Source of the DNA: Bacillota bacterium
GTDB lineage: Bacteria > Bacillota > Clostridia > Christensenellales > SZUA-584
NCBI GenBank assembly: GCA_023408075.1
Contig: JAEYKW010000050.1
Location: 1-64,000 of the forward strand
Length of the DNA: 64,000 nucleotides
Direction: 5' to 3'
Under the pieces are notes generated by a model. The model saw only the letters and a program-made list of their open reading frames with translations. It was not told the DNA's origin and searched no databases. The translations under genes were made by a program, and so were the position numbers. This document shows, piece by piece, positions 42,497 through 52,077 of the stretch (position 1 is its first letter; each line of letters starts with the position of its first letter).

Positions 42497-42636
42497 AGCC
42501 TCCTTTTGAAAGGAGGTGGCACGCGCAGCGTGACGGAGGATTGTGCTGTGTTGCCATAATATTCACTAAATCAATCCGCGGTCAGCGTAGCTGACAGCTC
42601 GTAAGGTTCCTTAGCCTTCTTTTGAAAGAAGGCAGA
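42497..42636. repeat. Second dispersed repeat type (CCTCCTTTTGAAAGGAGG unit)
   Basis: GCCTCCTTTTGAAAGGAGGT is a hairpin followed by GGCACGCGCAGCGTGACGG, another hairpin, and near the end GCCTTCTTTTGAAAGAAGGC closes the unit. A third short copy of the CCTCCTTTTGAAAGG core lies at 42778. Related GGCTTCTCCTT / AAGGAGAAGC units lie around 52.08, 52.27 and 52.47 kb. Confidence 0.7.
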
Positions 42637-42640
42637 TTTC

Positions 42641-42772
42641 TGACAAAGCAACAGATGTCATTTCGAATGATGCTTAAGCGATCTGCTGCGCGGCGGACTG
42701 AAATTCCATGTTCATAGCGTTTTAACATGGGATTTTTCGACTCGCTGTCGCTCGCTCAAAATGACATTTATC
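42641..42772. repeat. Dispersed palindromic element, copy 4 (partial)
   Basis: Starts TGACAAAG and contains TGTCATTTCGAA, the CCATG...CATGGGATT hairpin around TAGCGTTTTAA, and CGACTCGCTGTCGCTCGCTC ending in AATGACA. The outer end with the CAGGCTGATAAA-type terminus is missing, so it is truncated. Same family as 10483-10621. Confidence 0.75.
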
Positions 42773-42880
42773 TATTGCCTCCTTTTGAAAGGTACTTCAT
42801 ATCGATCCCCGTCCTGCCGGGGACCATACAAAAAGGCACAGGCTTATCTTTGTAAACCCATGCCTTTTTAAATCCCTCTG

Positions 42881-44041
42881 TTAAATCAGATTCAGCCCCG
42901 TCTCGGGGTCGAACATGTGAACGAGCTCTCCGGAGAACTCAAACGAGAGCAGATGCCCCGACGCCATATGCTGGTATTCGGTGGTAGGGATGCGAATGAT
43001 CGCTTCCTTCCCCTGCACGCTGACGTGAATGTACGTTTCGCTTCCCATCATCTCGCTCACGTCCACCGCCGCCACCACACCGCGATTGGATACCTGAATA
43101 TGCTCCGGACGGATACCGAGCGTAATGCTCATTGTCTGCCTGCCCCTATCCGCAAGCGCTTTGCACATATTCTCCGGCAGTTCCACCTTCATGCCGTGCA
43201 GCTCCACAGCATATTTTTCGCCTTGCCGTTTGAGCTCCGCATCAAAAAAATTCATCTGCGGCGTGCCGATAAAACCAGCCACAAACAGGTTGCCCGGATG
43301 ATTGAACACCTGCGACGGCGTCCCGATCTGCTGTATAAACCCGTCCTTCATAATCACGATCCGGTCGCCGAGCGTCATCGCTTCGGTCTGGTCGTGCGTT
43401 ACGTAGATAAACGTGGTATTCACACGCTCGCGCATTTTGATGAGTTCGGCGCGCATCTGATTGCGCAGCTTCGCATCGAGATTCGACAGCGGTTCGTCCA
43501 TTAAAAAAACCTTGGGTTCGCGCACGATGGCGCGGCCGATCGCCACGCGCTGGCGCTGCCCGCCCGACAGCGCTTTGGGCCTGCGCTTTAACAGCTCGGT
43601 GATGCCGAGAATCTCCGCCGCTTCCTTAACCTTTTTATCGATCTCTCCCTTGGGCACTTTTCGCAGCTTGAGCGCAAAAGCCATGTTGTCGTATACGCTC
43701 ATGTGCGGGTACAGCGCGTAGTTCTGAAACACCATCGCGATGTCCCTGTCCTTTGGCGGCACGTTGTTGATCAGCTTATCGTCAATGAAAAGCTCTCCGC
43801 TCGTGATATCCTCAAGGCCCGCCACCATTCTGAGTGTGGTAGATTTGCCGCAGCCCGACGGCCCGACCAGCACGATGAACTCCTTGTCGGCGATATCGAG
43901 GCTGAACTGCTGCACCGCGACAACCCCTTCATCGGTAATCTGCAGGTTGACCGACGTCTCGCTGCTTTGCTCCTTTTTGCTCTTTCTTTCCGAGCTCGAA
44001 GGATAGATTTTCTTGATATTATTAAATGTGACTTTTGCCAT
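42881..44041 (-). CDS. Sugar ABC transporter ATPase (MsmX/UgpC type)
   Basis: 386 residues. Walker A GPSGCGKSTT, Q-loop VFQNYALYPHM, signature LSGGQRQRVAIGRAI, Walker B VFLMDEPLSNLD, switch His in VTHDQTEAM, then two C-terminal beta-rich regulatory (TOBE-type) regions. Compared with usual MsmX it has about 25 extra charged residues after KKIYPSS, before the normal strand resumes. Energises the CUT1 permeases encoded just upstream; MsmX-type ATPases often serve several importers. Confidence 0.93.
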   Translation of the reverse strand: MAKVTFNNIKKIYPSSSERKSKKEQSSETSVNLQITDEGVVAVQQFSLDIADKEFIVLVGPSGCGKSTTLRMVAGLEDITSGELFIDDKLINNVPPKDRDIAMVFQNYALYPHMSVYDNMAFALKLRKVPKGEIDKKVKEAAEILGITELLKRRPKALSGGQRQRVAIGRAIVREPKVFLMDEPLSNLDAKLRNQMRAELIKMRERVNTTFIYVTHDQTEAMTLGDRIVIMKDGFIQQIGTPSQVFNHPGNLFVAGFIGTPQMNFFDAELKRQGEKYAVELHGMKVELPENMCKALADRGRQTMSITLGIRPEHIQVSNRGVVAAVDVSEMMGSETYIHVSVQGKEAIIRIPTTEYQHMASGHLLSFEFSGELVHMFDPETGLNLI

Positions 44042-44224
44042 AATGACCGGCCTGGCTCGTAAGGCCTTCGCCTCACAGCCTCATCTGCGCAAAGCATCCT
44101 TGCGCAGACATTACGGCAGGTCTCCACGCTGCCGCACCGCGAGCCGCCGCGGGGGTCTCCTCCTTTTCCTTCGCCGGACTGTCCATTATGTGGAGTGGGC
44201 AGCCAGTCAATTGCTCTATAAGGC

Positions 44225-44968
44225 TCACAGCTGATTACGAAATTCGTTTGCGCTGATGCCTTCTATCTTTTTAAATACTCTCGAAAAATGGCCGGTATCC
44301 GCGTAGCCGACCAACTCGCAGATATCGCCGATTTTGAGGCTCGGGTTAGCAAGAAGCTGCTTTGCCGCTTTGATGCGCGTGGCATTGAGCAGATCGTAAA
44401 AGCTCTTGCCTGTGTGCTTATTTAATAGCTTTGACAGATGCCATTGCGATACATAGCAGTGGTCCGCAATATCCTGCAGCGTCAGCTTCTCCGCATATTT
44501 TTCATCTAGGAACGCCAGCGCCTGCCTCACGATAAAGCTGTTTGCGTTGTGCTCCTCGTCCTTCGTGTCCGCTCCCGATTCGCCGATGCTGATTTTGCCC
44601 AAATTGCCGATCATGGTCAGCAGCGCTTCGTGTATCTCTTCCATCCGGGAGGGCTTTAGCAGCAGCCGCGTCACCCCGAGACGGATCGATTCCTGCGCGT
44701 ACTCAAAGTTGCGGTAGCCCGTGAGCACCGTCACCTGCATATTCGGAAACTCGCTTTTGAGGCCGACAAGCATCGTGAGGGCATCCGTATCGGGCATTTT
44801 GATATCGGTGAACAATATATCCGGCGCGTGCTCGCGGATCGCTTTGGTTCCCCCCGCCGCACTGTAGGCCGTCGCGACCACTTCGCAGCCGAAGTGCTTC
44901 CAGTCAACCACCTTTTTTAAGCCTTCTACGATAATTGCCTCATCATCGATCAGCACAACCTTATACAT
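44225..44968 (-). CDS. Response regulator with AraC output (YesN type)
   Basis: 247 residues. Receiver at 1 to about 120: VLIDDEAIIVEGL, phospho-acceptor Asp in ILFTDIKMPDTDAL (about 55) and KPSRMEE. Then AraC-type DNA-binding domain: KLTLQDIADHCYVSQWHLSK and LKIGDICELVGYADTGHFSR. The linker is short, making it smaller than most YesN proteins. Its partner kinase is the YesM-type protein encoded upstream of the binding protein. Expected to activate the sugar-uptake operon. GGAGGC precedes the ATG. Confidence 0.93.
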   Translation of the reverse strand: MYKVVLIDDEAIIVEGLKKVVDWKHFGCEVVATAYSAAGGTKAIREHAPDILFTDIKMPDTDALTMLVGLKSEFPNMQVTVLTGYRNFEYAQESIRLGVTRLLLKPSRMEEIHEALLTMIGNLGKISIGESGADTKDEEHNANSFIVRQALAFLDEKYAEKLTLQDIADHCYVSQWHLSKLLNKHTGKSFYDLLNATRIKAAKQLLANPSLKIGDICELVGYADTGHFSRVFKKIEGISANEFRNQL

Positions 44969-45007
44969 GACTGCCTCCGAACGCTTGATGAAAATATCAT
45001 ATCACTA

Positions 45008-45895
45008 TCAGCCCTTGATCGCACCTATCGTGAGCCCCTTGATGATATTCTTTTGCAGCAGGATATACACGACCAGCACAGGCAGCACCACGAGCACCAC
45101 GGATGCCGCCATGAGCCCGTAATTAACGCCCGCCTGCGAATTGATCTCATTTAAAAGCAGCGTAATCGTCTTTTCATGCGGAAACCGCAGCAGAAACATC
45201 TGCGTAAACAGGTCGTTGTAAGACCACAGGAACGAGAATATCGCCACCGTCGCAAAGGACGGCCTCGCCACAGGCATGATGATCTTGAAGTAGATTTTGA
45301 ACACATTGCACCCGTCAAGGTAGGCCGACTCCTCGAGCTCAATCGGCACCGAGCGTATAAAGCCCATCAACACGATGATGGAGAACGACAGGTTGCCCGC
45401 AATCTGCGGCAGTATCACCGACAGTATGGACGCCCAGCGGTTGCCCGTGCTTGCGATTCCCCAGTCAACTTCCATGCGGAACACGGGGATAATCGTGGAA
45501 AACACAGGAAACATCATACTTGCAATCACGAGACCGTAGATGATTTTTTTGCCCTTGAAGTTATACCTCACCAGCCCGTAAGCCGCAAGCCCGGCCAGCA
45601 GCACCACAAGCACCGTCACCGTGATGGAAATCACGAAGCTGTTTAAATAGGCGTTGGCAAAGTCAGAGCGTTCTCCCGCCGTCTGGTAGTTATCCAGTGT
45701 AAAGCTTTGCGTCCACGGCCAGGGAATTGAAAACGAATCCGAGCGGATTTCACCCTTTAAGCGGAACGAATTGATGATAACCCAAAGGAACGGATAAACT
45801 GTGGTAATCCCCCAGATAATGAGCACAAGATATGTGAAGAACTGAGAGACAGAGAACCTGCCTTTGCGCAAGCTGCGCATTTTCAATTTGCCCAT
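45008..45895 (-). CDS. Sugar ABC transporter permease, MalG-like (CUT1)
   Basis: 295 residues, six helices. Coupling loop ELEESAYLDGCNVFKIYFKI (EAA motif) near 195-214, and the C-terminal NIIKGLTIGAIKG typical of MalG-like subunits. Start at 45895 is supported by GAGGGGAG eight bases upstream; the frame is open further but that part overlaps the MalF-like gene. Pairs with that upstream permease. Confidence 0.93.
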   Translation of the reverse strand: MGKLKMRSLRKGRFSVSQFFTYLVLIIWGITTVYPFLWVIINSFRLKGEIRSDSFSIPWPWTQSFTLDNYQTAGERSDFANAYLNSFVISITVTVLVVLLAGLAAYGLVRYNFKGKKIIYGLVIASMMFPVFSTIIPVFRMEVDWGIASTGNRWASILSVILPQIAGNLSFSIIVLMGFIRSVPIELEESAYLDGCNVFKIYFKIIMPVARPSFATVAIFSFLWSYNDLFTQMFLLRFPHEKTITLLLNEINSQAGVNYGLMAASVVLVVLPVLVVYILLQKNIIKGLTIGAIKG

Positions 45896-45911
45896 TCGAA
45901 TTGCTCCCCTC

Positions 45912-46802
45912 TCAATAATCCTTCTGCTTGAAAATTTTGTTGGCCACTTGCGCAAAAACCACGCCGAGCACCACAATGACCACTGCGATGGCGGACGAAT
46001 AGTCCACATCGCCTCTTATAAACGCCTGATTGTACATGTATGTGCCCGTCAACCATGACTGATCCATCGGTATCCCCTGGCCCATCATCACCCAAGGCAG
46101 GTCGAACACCTTGAGCGCACCGGTGATGGCCAGCACGAGGCATGTGCACAGCACATTCCTTAGCAGCGGCAGCGTGATGTAGCGCGTGCGTTTCCAGCCG
46201 CTCGCGCCGTCGAGCTCAGCCGCTTCATAGATTTCGGGCGAAATATTGTTAAGCCCCGTCACAATAATCACAAAATAGAACCCCACATACTGCCACATGA
46301 CAGGTGTGAGCATCGTTCCTAAAAAATGCTCGGGGTCTTTCCAGTCAATGTTTTCCGTGACGCCAAATACGTTCTGCATCAGCTGATTGAGCATGCCGCC
46401 GTTGTAAAGGAAAATAAGGTTGAACAGCAGCCCCAGCGCCGTAGCGCTGATCACGATCGGAAAGAAATATACCGTTCTGAAAAAATGCGCGCCTGTTTTA
46501 ATCCTGTCCACCAGCAGCGCCAGCACCAGCGCGATACCCACCTGAAAGATGATCGTGGTCGCCGTTAAAAACAGCGTGTTTTTAAGCGCAGTCAGCATGT
46601 TTGTGTCTTCGAACATCTTGACAAAGTTGGTATACCACGGCGCGTTGACCCCTTCGGGCGCAGTCCCCAGGCCCGATATATTCAAAAAGCTGTTGATGAT
46701 ATTTTGTATAAACGGATAGTATAAGAATAACACCAGGAATGCAAAAGCCGGTATAAGAAATACGAGCAGTGGCGTTTTCTTTTTGTATATTGTCGAATTC
46801 AT
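45912..46802 (-). CDS. Sugar ABC transporter permease, MalF-like (CUT1)
   Basis: 296 residues, six helices, coupling loop EAAELDGASGWKRTRYITLP near 208-227. N-terminal TPLLVFLIPAFAFLVLFLYY is the usual first helix. Lies after the binding-protein gene and a hairpin, and 16 bp before the MalG-like gene. Confidence 0.93.
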   Translation of the reverse strand: MNSTIYKKKTPLLVFLIPAFAFLVLFLYYPFIQNIINSFLNISGLGTAPEGVNAPWYTNFVKMFEDTNMLTALKNTLFLTATTIIFQVGIALVLALLVDRIKTGAHFFRTVYFFPIVISATALGLLFNLIFLYNGGMLNQLMQNVFGVTENIDWKDPEHFLGTMLTPVMWQYVGFYFVIIVTGLNNISPEIYEAAELDGASGWKRTRYITLPLLRNVLCTCLVLAITGALKVFDLPWVMMGQGIPMDQSWLTGTYMYNQAFIRGDVDYSSAIAVVIVVLGVVFAQVANKIFKQKDY

Positions 46803-46831
46803 ATCATACCGCCTTATTCTCGGTTGAATAA

Positions 46832-46852
46832 GGGGCTGCTAAAAGCAGCCCC
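46832..46852 (-). other. Intercistronic stem-loop after the second binding-protein gene
   Basis: GGGGCTGCT and AGCAGCCCC form a perfect 9-bp stem with a 3-base loop, 24 bp after the binding-protein stop. No proper T-run follows. Same arrangement as at 2868-2888, suggesting mRNA protection and a higher level of the binding protein than of the permeases. Confidence 0.7.
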
Positions 46853-46875
46853 CCGTCCATCAATTGGGAGATAAC

Positions 46876-48225
46876 TTATTTGGCAGGCTGAAGAGCGAGG
46901 GCTGATTCGAGCGCCTCGGCAGCTGTCGTCTTGCCCGCAACAATGTTTTTCACGTTGGCAAACATATCGGCACGCGCTTCTGCGCTCAGGGAATCCTGAA
47001 CCGCTCCCACAATGCTCGACACATCGCTGCACATTTCAGCCGCAGACGTCTGGATCTCATTGAGGCCGGACGGCTTCGCACCGTTCTTGAGCGCGGTGAC
47101 TTCCGTTGTCACGAATGTGGAGAGGACTTCGTCGCTTGTCATGTATTCGATGAATTTAATCGCGGCATCGCGCTTTGTTTCATCTTCCCATGCCTGACGG
47201 GTGATGTAGTAGCCCATGGAAATACCGCCGATGATATCGGTCGCTTTTCTCTCGCCCTTGCCCGGCACATATTTCACGGCATAGTCACTCAGGTGGTCGG
47301 CGCAGTTCTCTACGAAATAGCCAACCTTCCATGAACCGTCGATCAGGAACGCGGCGTCGCCGTCAGCCATCAACTGAACAGTTTCCGCGTCGGTCGCTGT
47401 GAGCGTGTTCTCCGGCAGGAATCCCTTATCATAGAGCTGCTTTAAGTCTTCAAAGCCCGCTGCCCATTTTGTGGCTGTCGCATCCGTCGCCGAAGCGGGT
47501 ACATCGAGGTGGTTGGCAGTATTGCCGTTGTTGTACGTTGTGAATTCAAACCAATAGTGAGGAACTTCCTGAAGCGATACGGCGACCGGTGTGAAGCCCG
47601 CATCTTTAATCTTCTGGCAGTCGGCAAGGAACTGTTCCCATGTGTAGCCGGGGCCCGGAACCGTCACACCCGCAGCATCGAGAACCTTTGTGTTCACGAA
47701 CAGGCTTTCCCAATAGCCGCTGGACGGAACCGCATAAATGCCGCCGTCAACCGGAGAAGGAACGAGCATGTCCTCTTTCATGTTGCCGGCATAGTCCGGA
47801 TAGACTTCGCGGATTTCATCAAGAGGCACAACCTTATCGGCTTCAATGATGGGGTTTGCGTCGGAACCCAAGAAGTAGAACAGCACGTCAGGCTCTGTTC
47901 CTGTTTCGAAGTCGGCCATAACTTTGGCTTTCCACTCTTCGTTGGATGTTGCGGAAGCATCCATAACGGTGTTGCCGGTGGCTTCTTCGTAGCCGGTCAA
48001 TGCCGCTTCGTAGTTGCCGCGGTTGCCGTCGTCGCCGCCGTAAGAAGTCACAACTGTGATTTCCACGGGTGCCGCAGCCGCTTCGGACTCCTCGGCAGGA
48101 GCGCTTGAAGATGCCTCGGCAGATTCTTGATCAGACGCTGATGGCTGGGTTGTCTGACCGGCGCAGCCGACAAACGCAACAAGTGCCATCACCAGAACCA
48201 ACAAGAGTGCAATGGTCTTTTTCAT
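46876..48225 (-). CDS. Sugar ABC transporter substrate-binding lipoprotein (CUT1)
   Basis: 449 residues. Lipoprotein signal ending AFVGC (Cys about 21), a Ser/Ala/Glu-rich linker to about 53, then a family 1 extracellular solute-binding domain: ITVVTSYGGDDGNRGNYEAA, PDVLFYFLGSDANP, VPSSGYWESLFVNTKVL and AAFLIDGSWKVGYF. Ligand not readable from sequence; the NagA/NagB and chitobiose-phosphorylase genes nearby suggest a GlcNAc disaccharide or short chito-oligosaccharide. Confidence 0.92.
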   Translation of the reverse strand: MKKTIALLLVLVMALVAFVGCAGQTTQPSASDQESAEASSSAPAEESEAAAAPVEITVVTSYGGDDGNRGNYEAALTGYEEATGNTVMDASATSNEEWKAKVMADFETGTEPDVLFYFLGSDANPIIEADKVVPLDEIREVYPDYAGNMKEDMLVPSPVDGGIYAVPSSGYWESLFVNTKVLDAAGVTVPGPGYTWEQFLADCQKIKDAGFTPVAVSLQEVPHYWFEFTTYNNGNTANHLDVPASATDATATKWAAGFEDLKQLYDKGFLPENTLTATDAETVQLMADGDAAFLIDGSWKVGYFVENCADHLSDYAVKYVPGKGERKATDIIGGISMGYYITRQAWEDETKRDAAIKFIEYMTSDEVLSTFVTTEVTALKNGAKPSGLNEIQTSAAEMCSDVSSIVGAVQDSLSAEARADMFANVKNIVAGKTTAAEALESALALQPAK

Positions 48226-48353
48226 TGTGTACTATCCTCCATAAAATGATATATGGGCAGAGCGGACTAATCTCCGCTTTATGATTATTATAGATGACAC
48301 AAGCTGTGATCAAATATACCCACGATTGCGTTTTATTGCTTATGGTTGCCCGT

Positions 48354-50093
48354 TTATGAACAAAACTCAACATGCGGAATCACAATACGGGCCAGCGTCC
48401 GCCCTTTCTTAACCTCGCTGATGGTCAGCCCGCCCTCTTCTCCGTAAAGGATTTTAAGCCGCCTGTTCACATTGCGGATGCCGATGCATTCGCGGTTTTC
48501 GGCCACGCTGTCGCCGTCGTTTTGCGTGCTTAATAGCTTATTGATCGCGTCCCTGTCCGTCTGCGTCATCACGCCGTCGTTTTCCACCTCAATTACCAGC
48601 ACATCGCCTTTGAGTGCGCTGCGCAGTATCAGCTCGCCCTTTTGTTTGAGCGCAATGCCGTGCTCAATCGCATTTTCGACAATCGGCTGCAGAATCAGGC
48701 AGGGCACCAGCGCCCCAAGCGTCCGCGGGTCAATCTCTTTGACGATCGTGAGCCGGTCGCCGAGACGTTCGGACAATATATAAAGATAGGCGTCGGCATA
48801 AGAAAGCTCCTGCTCCACGCTGCCGCGGGCACGCCCGCCCCTTGCTGTCGCCGCGTCAAGCATTTTGGAAAGCGCTTCGATCATGCGGCATACCTTCTCA
48901 TCCTCGGCCATGCGCGCCGCCCACAGTATCGCTTCGAGCGTGTTGTTTAAAAAATGCGGGTTGATCTGAGACCGCAACGCGCTCATACGCGCGTCCTGCA
49001 GCGCAAGCTGCTCTTCATAGCTGCGTTCAAACTGCAGCTTTAACTGCATGGACATGTTGTTGAAGCGCTCGGTCAGATAGCGGAATTCCTGGCTGGTGGG
49101 CAAGCTGCTCACGGTGTAGCCGCGTTCACCGGCTTCCATATGCGCCGCCGCATCCACGAGTGTATCCACCGGCCGCGATATATAATGGTAATACGCCCAT
49201 ACGACAAAAAGCAGCAGCGGCACGGCAAACAGCCCGATCAAAGGCAGCGTGAGCGCCACATTCGGAAATTCGTCCACAAGCTCGGCGCTGTCCGAAATCA
49301 CATTGAGCTTGAGTGTATGGCCCTCGAAGCGGGTGGATGTCTGGATGTTGTAATTGCCGTTGGTACCGTCGTACCACACACCGTCACTATCGCCCGCCGC
49401 AAGATCACCTTCGCCCACCACGCTGCGTGTGATGTCATCGAGGCGTATCACCGCGTCCTTGAGCCAGACGATGTTGCGCAGGCTTTCAAAGAGCGTTATC
49501 TCGTTGCATTCCATCACGATCACGGCGAACGGCTTGAAATCCCTGTCTACAATGTTGCGTATCATATAGAGCTCTTGATCGTTCTGAAAAAAACCGATCT
49601 TGGTACCGAGTTCGGTATATGTATTCATAACAGACTTGTGAACGTTTTCCTGATAATTTTTGTAGCCGTAAATCTCTCCGGGTTTTGTGCGGTTGCTTGC
49701 ATAATATATGTTGCCGGGAGATGATGTGAAGAACAAAAAAGTGGCGTTGAAGCTGTCGTCATAGCCGTATTGCTGCGTTAAATATGATGTGACGGTATCG
49801 TAAAGTACTACACCGTCTCTGTCGCTCAGGTATTTTTCATATGCGCTGTCTATTTTCTCATCATATGAGGAGGCGCGGGAAGCCGTCATCGCACTGCTGA
49901 ATTTATCGACTGTCTGCCGGAATGCGATGTTGACGCTTGTGGTGACGGTATCTTTAACACGGTCCTGAACATTATTGGATATTGAATAGCCGGAGTAAAC
50001 GAGTATAACGGCAAACGGCACAATCCAGCAAAGAGCCATAATCGCCAGCAGTCCCCACTTGAGAGAAAGCCCTTTCCTGGTGGATTTGCGCAT
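48354..50093 (-). CDS. Sensor histidine kinase (YesM type)
   Basis: 579 residues. Helix at about 13-35, a Cache-like extracellular sensor of about 250 residues, second helix at about 287-308, HAMP (YISRPVDTLVDAAAHMEAGE), then the LytS/YesM kinase core with phospho-accepting His in SQINPHFLNNTLEAI and ATP-binding ILQPIVENAIEHGI. Partner of the YesN regulator at 44.2 kb. GGAGGTAAGCG before the ATG. The gene lies between nagB and the binding-protein gene, tying sensing to this sugar pathway. Confidence 0.93.
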   Translation of the reverse strand: MRKSTRKGLSLKWGLLAIMALCWIVPFAVILVYSGYSISNNVQDRVKDTVTTSVNIAFRQTVDKFSSAMTASRASSYDEKIDSAYEKYLSDRDGVVLYDTVTSYLTQQYGYDDSFNATFLFFTSSPGNIYYASNRTKPGEIYGYKNYQENVHKSVMNTYTELGTKIGFFQNDQELYMIRNIVDRDFKPFAVIVMECNEITLFESLRNIVWLKDAVIRLDDITRSVVGEGDLAAGDSDGVWYDGTNGNYNIQTSTRFEGHTLKLNVISDSAELVDEFPNVALTLPLIGLFAVPLLLFVVWAYYHYISRPVDTLVDAAAHMEAGERGYTVSSLPTSQEFRYLTERFNNMSMQLKLQFERSYEEQLALQDARMSALRSQINPHFLNNTLEAILWAARMAEDEKVCRMIEALSKMLDAATARGGRARGSVEQELSYADAYLYILSERLGDRLTIVKEIDPRTLGALVPCLILQPIVENAIEHGIALKQKGELILRSALKGDVLVIEVENDGVMTQTDRDAINKLLSTQNDGDSVAENRECIGIRNVNRRLKILYGEEGGLTISEVKKGRTLARIVIPHVEFCS

Positions 50094-50140
50094 ACCCGCT
50101 TACCTCCGCTGTATTATTCAAAACGTATTGGATAATTGCA

Positions 50141-50893
50141 TTATATCACTTCTAAAAGTTTCATTTCAATGCAGGACGCCGCTTCACGGTCGGCAATTAT
50201 TGTCACGTCCGCATGCAGCTGCAGCACGGAAGCGGGCACCTCGGGCGTGACGTCCTCAAAAAACGCGCGCCGCACAATCTGCGCCTTGTTTTGTCCAGAT
50301 ACGAGCAGCACGATTTTGCGCGCGCCCATGATGTTGCCGATGCCCATCGTGATGGCCTGAGACGGCACCTGACCCGGGTCATCCCCGAAGAAGCGTGCGT
50401 TGGCCAGGCGTGTCCGTTCGGCAATCTGCACCGCATGCGTCTTGAGCGTAAACACGGTGCCCGGCTCATTGAAGCCAATATGGCCGTTGTGACCGATGCC
50501 GAGCAGCTGCAGATCAATGCCGCCCCACGCCGCGATGCGCGCGTCGTAATCCCGGCATACTGCGGTTAAATCGTCCGCGAGACCGTCCGGCAGCGATGTG
50601 TTTTCACTTTTCACCGGGATGTGATCAAACAGGTGCTGCTGCATGAAATACCGGTAGCTTTGCGGGTGCGTCGGCCCGAGCCCCACATACTCATCAAGAT
50701 TGACCGTGCGTACACGTGTGAAATCCGTTTGGCCGGCGCGGCTGCGCTGCACCAGCTCGGCATAGAGCGGCAAGGGCGTGGACCCCGTCGCGAGCCCCAA
50801 CACACTGTCCGGTTTTTTTGCAATCTGTTCTGAGAATATATCTGCCGCCGCGCGGCCCATTTCCTGCGTATCCTTAACAATCTGGTATTGCAT
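50141..50893 (-). CDS. nagB: Glucosamine-6-phosphate deaminase
   Basis: 250 residues. LGLATGSTPLPLYAEL (about 34-49), VNLDEYVGLGPTHPQSYRYF with the catalytic Asp (about 71), and LGIGHNGHIGFNEPG (about 132-146) with the catalytic His. Converts glucosamine-6-phosphate to fructose-6-phosphate and ammonia. Downstream of nagA by 9 bp. The ribosome site (AAAGGAC) is unusually far from the ATG. Confidence 0.95.
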   Translation of the reverse strand: MQYQIVKDTQEMGRAAADIFSEQIAKKPDSVLGLATGSTPLPLYAELVQRSRAGQTDFTRVRTVNLDEYVGLGPTHPQSYRYFMQQHLFDHIPVKSENTSLPDGLADDLTAVCRDYDARIAAWGGIDLQLLGIGHNGHIGFNEPGTVFTLKTHAVQIAERTRLANARFFGDDPGQVPSQAITMGIGNIMGARKIVLLVSGQNKAQIVRRAFFEDVTPEVPASVLQLHADVTIIADREAASCIEMKLLEVI

Positions 50894-50902
50894 AGTGATC
50901 TA

Positions 50903-52030
50903 TTAAGTCCTTTCCGTCTTGTTTCCTGCAATATAAACATCCTTAAGCGTCCAGCCGCTGCCGCAAATCAGAAAATCCGCGCGTTTGCCCGCCGCAATGC
51001 ACCCGATATCCGCCGCGCCGATGACGCGTGCCGGATTCGCCGTCGCGCAGCGTACCGCATCCTCCGCCAAAATACCCATTTTTATGGCTGTTTTTAAACA
51101 GTCAAACAGCGTTGCGACCGAGCCCGCAATCGTGCCGTCGGCCAGCGTCGCGCGTCCGTTTTTTATATACACCTTTTGCCCGCCGAGCATCGATTCGCCG
51201 TCTTCGAGGCCGCAGGCCGCCATCGCGTCGCTGATCAGGCAGATACGCGACGGCCCGAACAGCTTGAACGCGGCACGCACCGCGCTCGAGTGTGCATGAA
51301 CGCCGTCGCAGATCAGCTCCGCCGTCACAGTATCGCGCTCGGACGCTGCGCCGATTACCGAGGGTTCGCGGTGCAGCAGCGGCGGCATCGCGTTGAAAAG
51401 GTGCGTCAGGTGCGTGATACCCGCGTCAAACCCCGCGGCGGCTTCGTCATATGCCGCGCCGGTGTGTGCTGCGGCCACTGTCACACCCGCCGCCCTGACC
51501 GCATGAATATAGTCCTTAGCGCCTTCAAGCTCGGGTGCCACGCACGCGATGCGAATCAACCCGTCCGCTTCTCTTTGCAAACGTTTGAATATGTCGGCAT
51601 CCGGCCTTTGCAGATACGCCGCATTCTGTGCGCCCTTCTTCTTTTCGCTGAAAAAAGGGCCTTCCATCGTCACGCCGCGCAAGCGCGCGCAGCCCTGCGG
51701 CGCTTCGTCACGCAGCCGCACCGCGTTGCGGAAAGCCGCCGCGATCATCTCTTCGGGCAGCGTCATCGAGGCGGGGGAAAAGCTCGTTATGCCGGCCTGC
51801 GCAAGAAACCGCGCCATTTTGACAAGGCCGTCGTAATCGCCGTCCGAAAAGTCCTCGCCGCTGTTGCCGTGCAGATGGATATCCACAAGGCCCGGAATCA
51901 TATAGTCAACGTCTGCATTATCCGGGCGCTGCTTTTCTTCAACGGCTTCAAAGCGCCCGTCCTTCACGGATATGTCTCCGAAATGAAACTGAAAGTCCTC
52001 ACCGAAGTATGTCACGTTGCTAATCAGCAT
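50903..52030 (-). CDS. nagA: N-acetylglucosamine-6-phosphate deacetylase
   Basis: 375 residues, metal-dependent amidohydrolase. Motifs: IPGLVDIHLHGNSGEDFSDG, MEGPFFSEKKKGAQN, AAHTGAAYDEAAAGFDAGIT then HLTHLFNAMPP, ICDGVHAHSSAV, and the catalytic Asp in LISDAMAACG. Removes acetate from GlcNAc-6-phosphate. Strong AGAAGGAGG ribosome site. Confidence 0.95.
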   Translation of the reverse strand: MLISNVTYFGEDFQFHFGDISVKDGRFEAVEEKQRPDNADVDYMIPGLVDIHLHGNSGEDFSDGDYDGLVKMARFLAQAGITSFSPASMTLPEEMIAAAFRNAVRLRDEAPQGCARLRGVTMEGPFFSEKKKGAQNAAYLQRPDADIFKRLQREADGLIRIACVAPELEGAKDYIHAVRAAGVTVAAAHTGAAYDEAAAGFDAGITHLTHLFNAMPPLLHREPSVIGAASERDTVTAELICDGVHAHSSAVRAAFKLFGPSRICLISDAMAACGLEDGESMLGGQKVYIKNGRATLADGTIAGSVATLFDCLKTAIKMGILAEDAVRCATANPARVIGAADIGCIAAGKRADFLICGSGWTLKDVYIAGNKTERT

Positions 52031-52077
52031 ACAGGGCCTCCTTCTAATAACGCGTTAATCTGCAAAACGCATATTTT

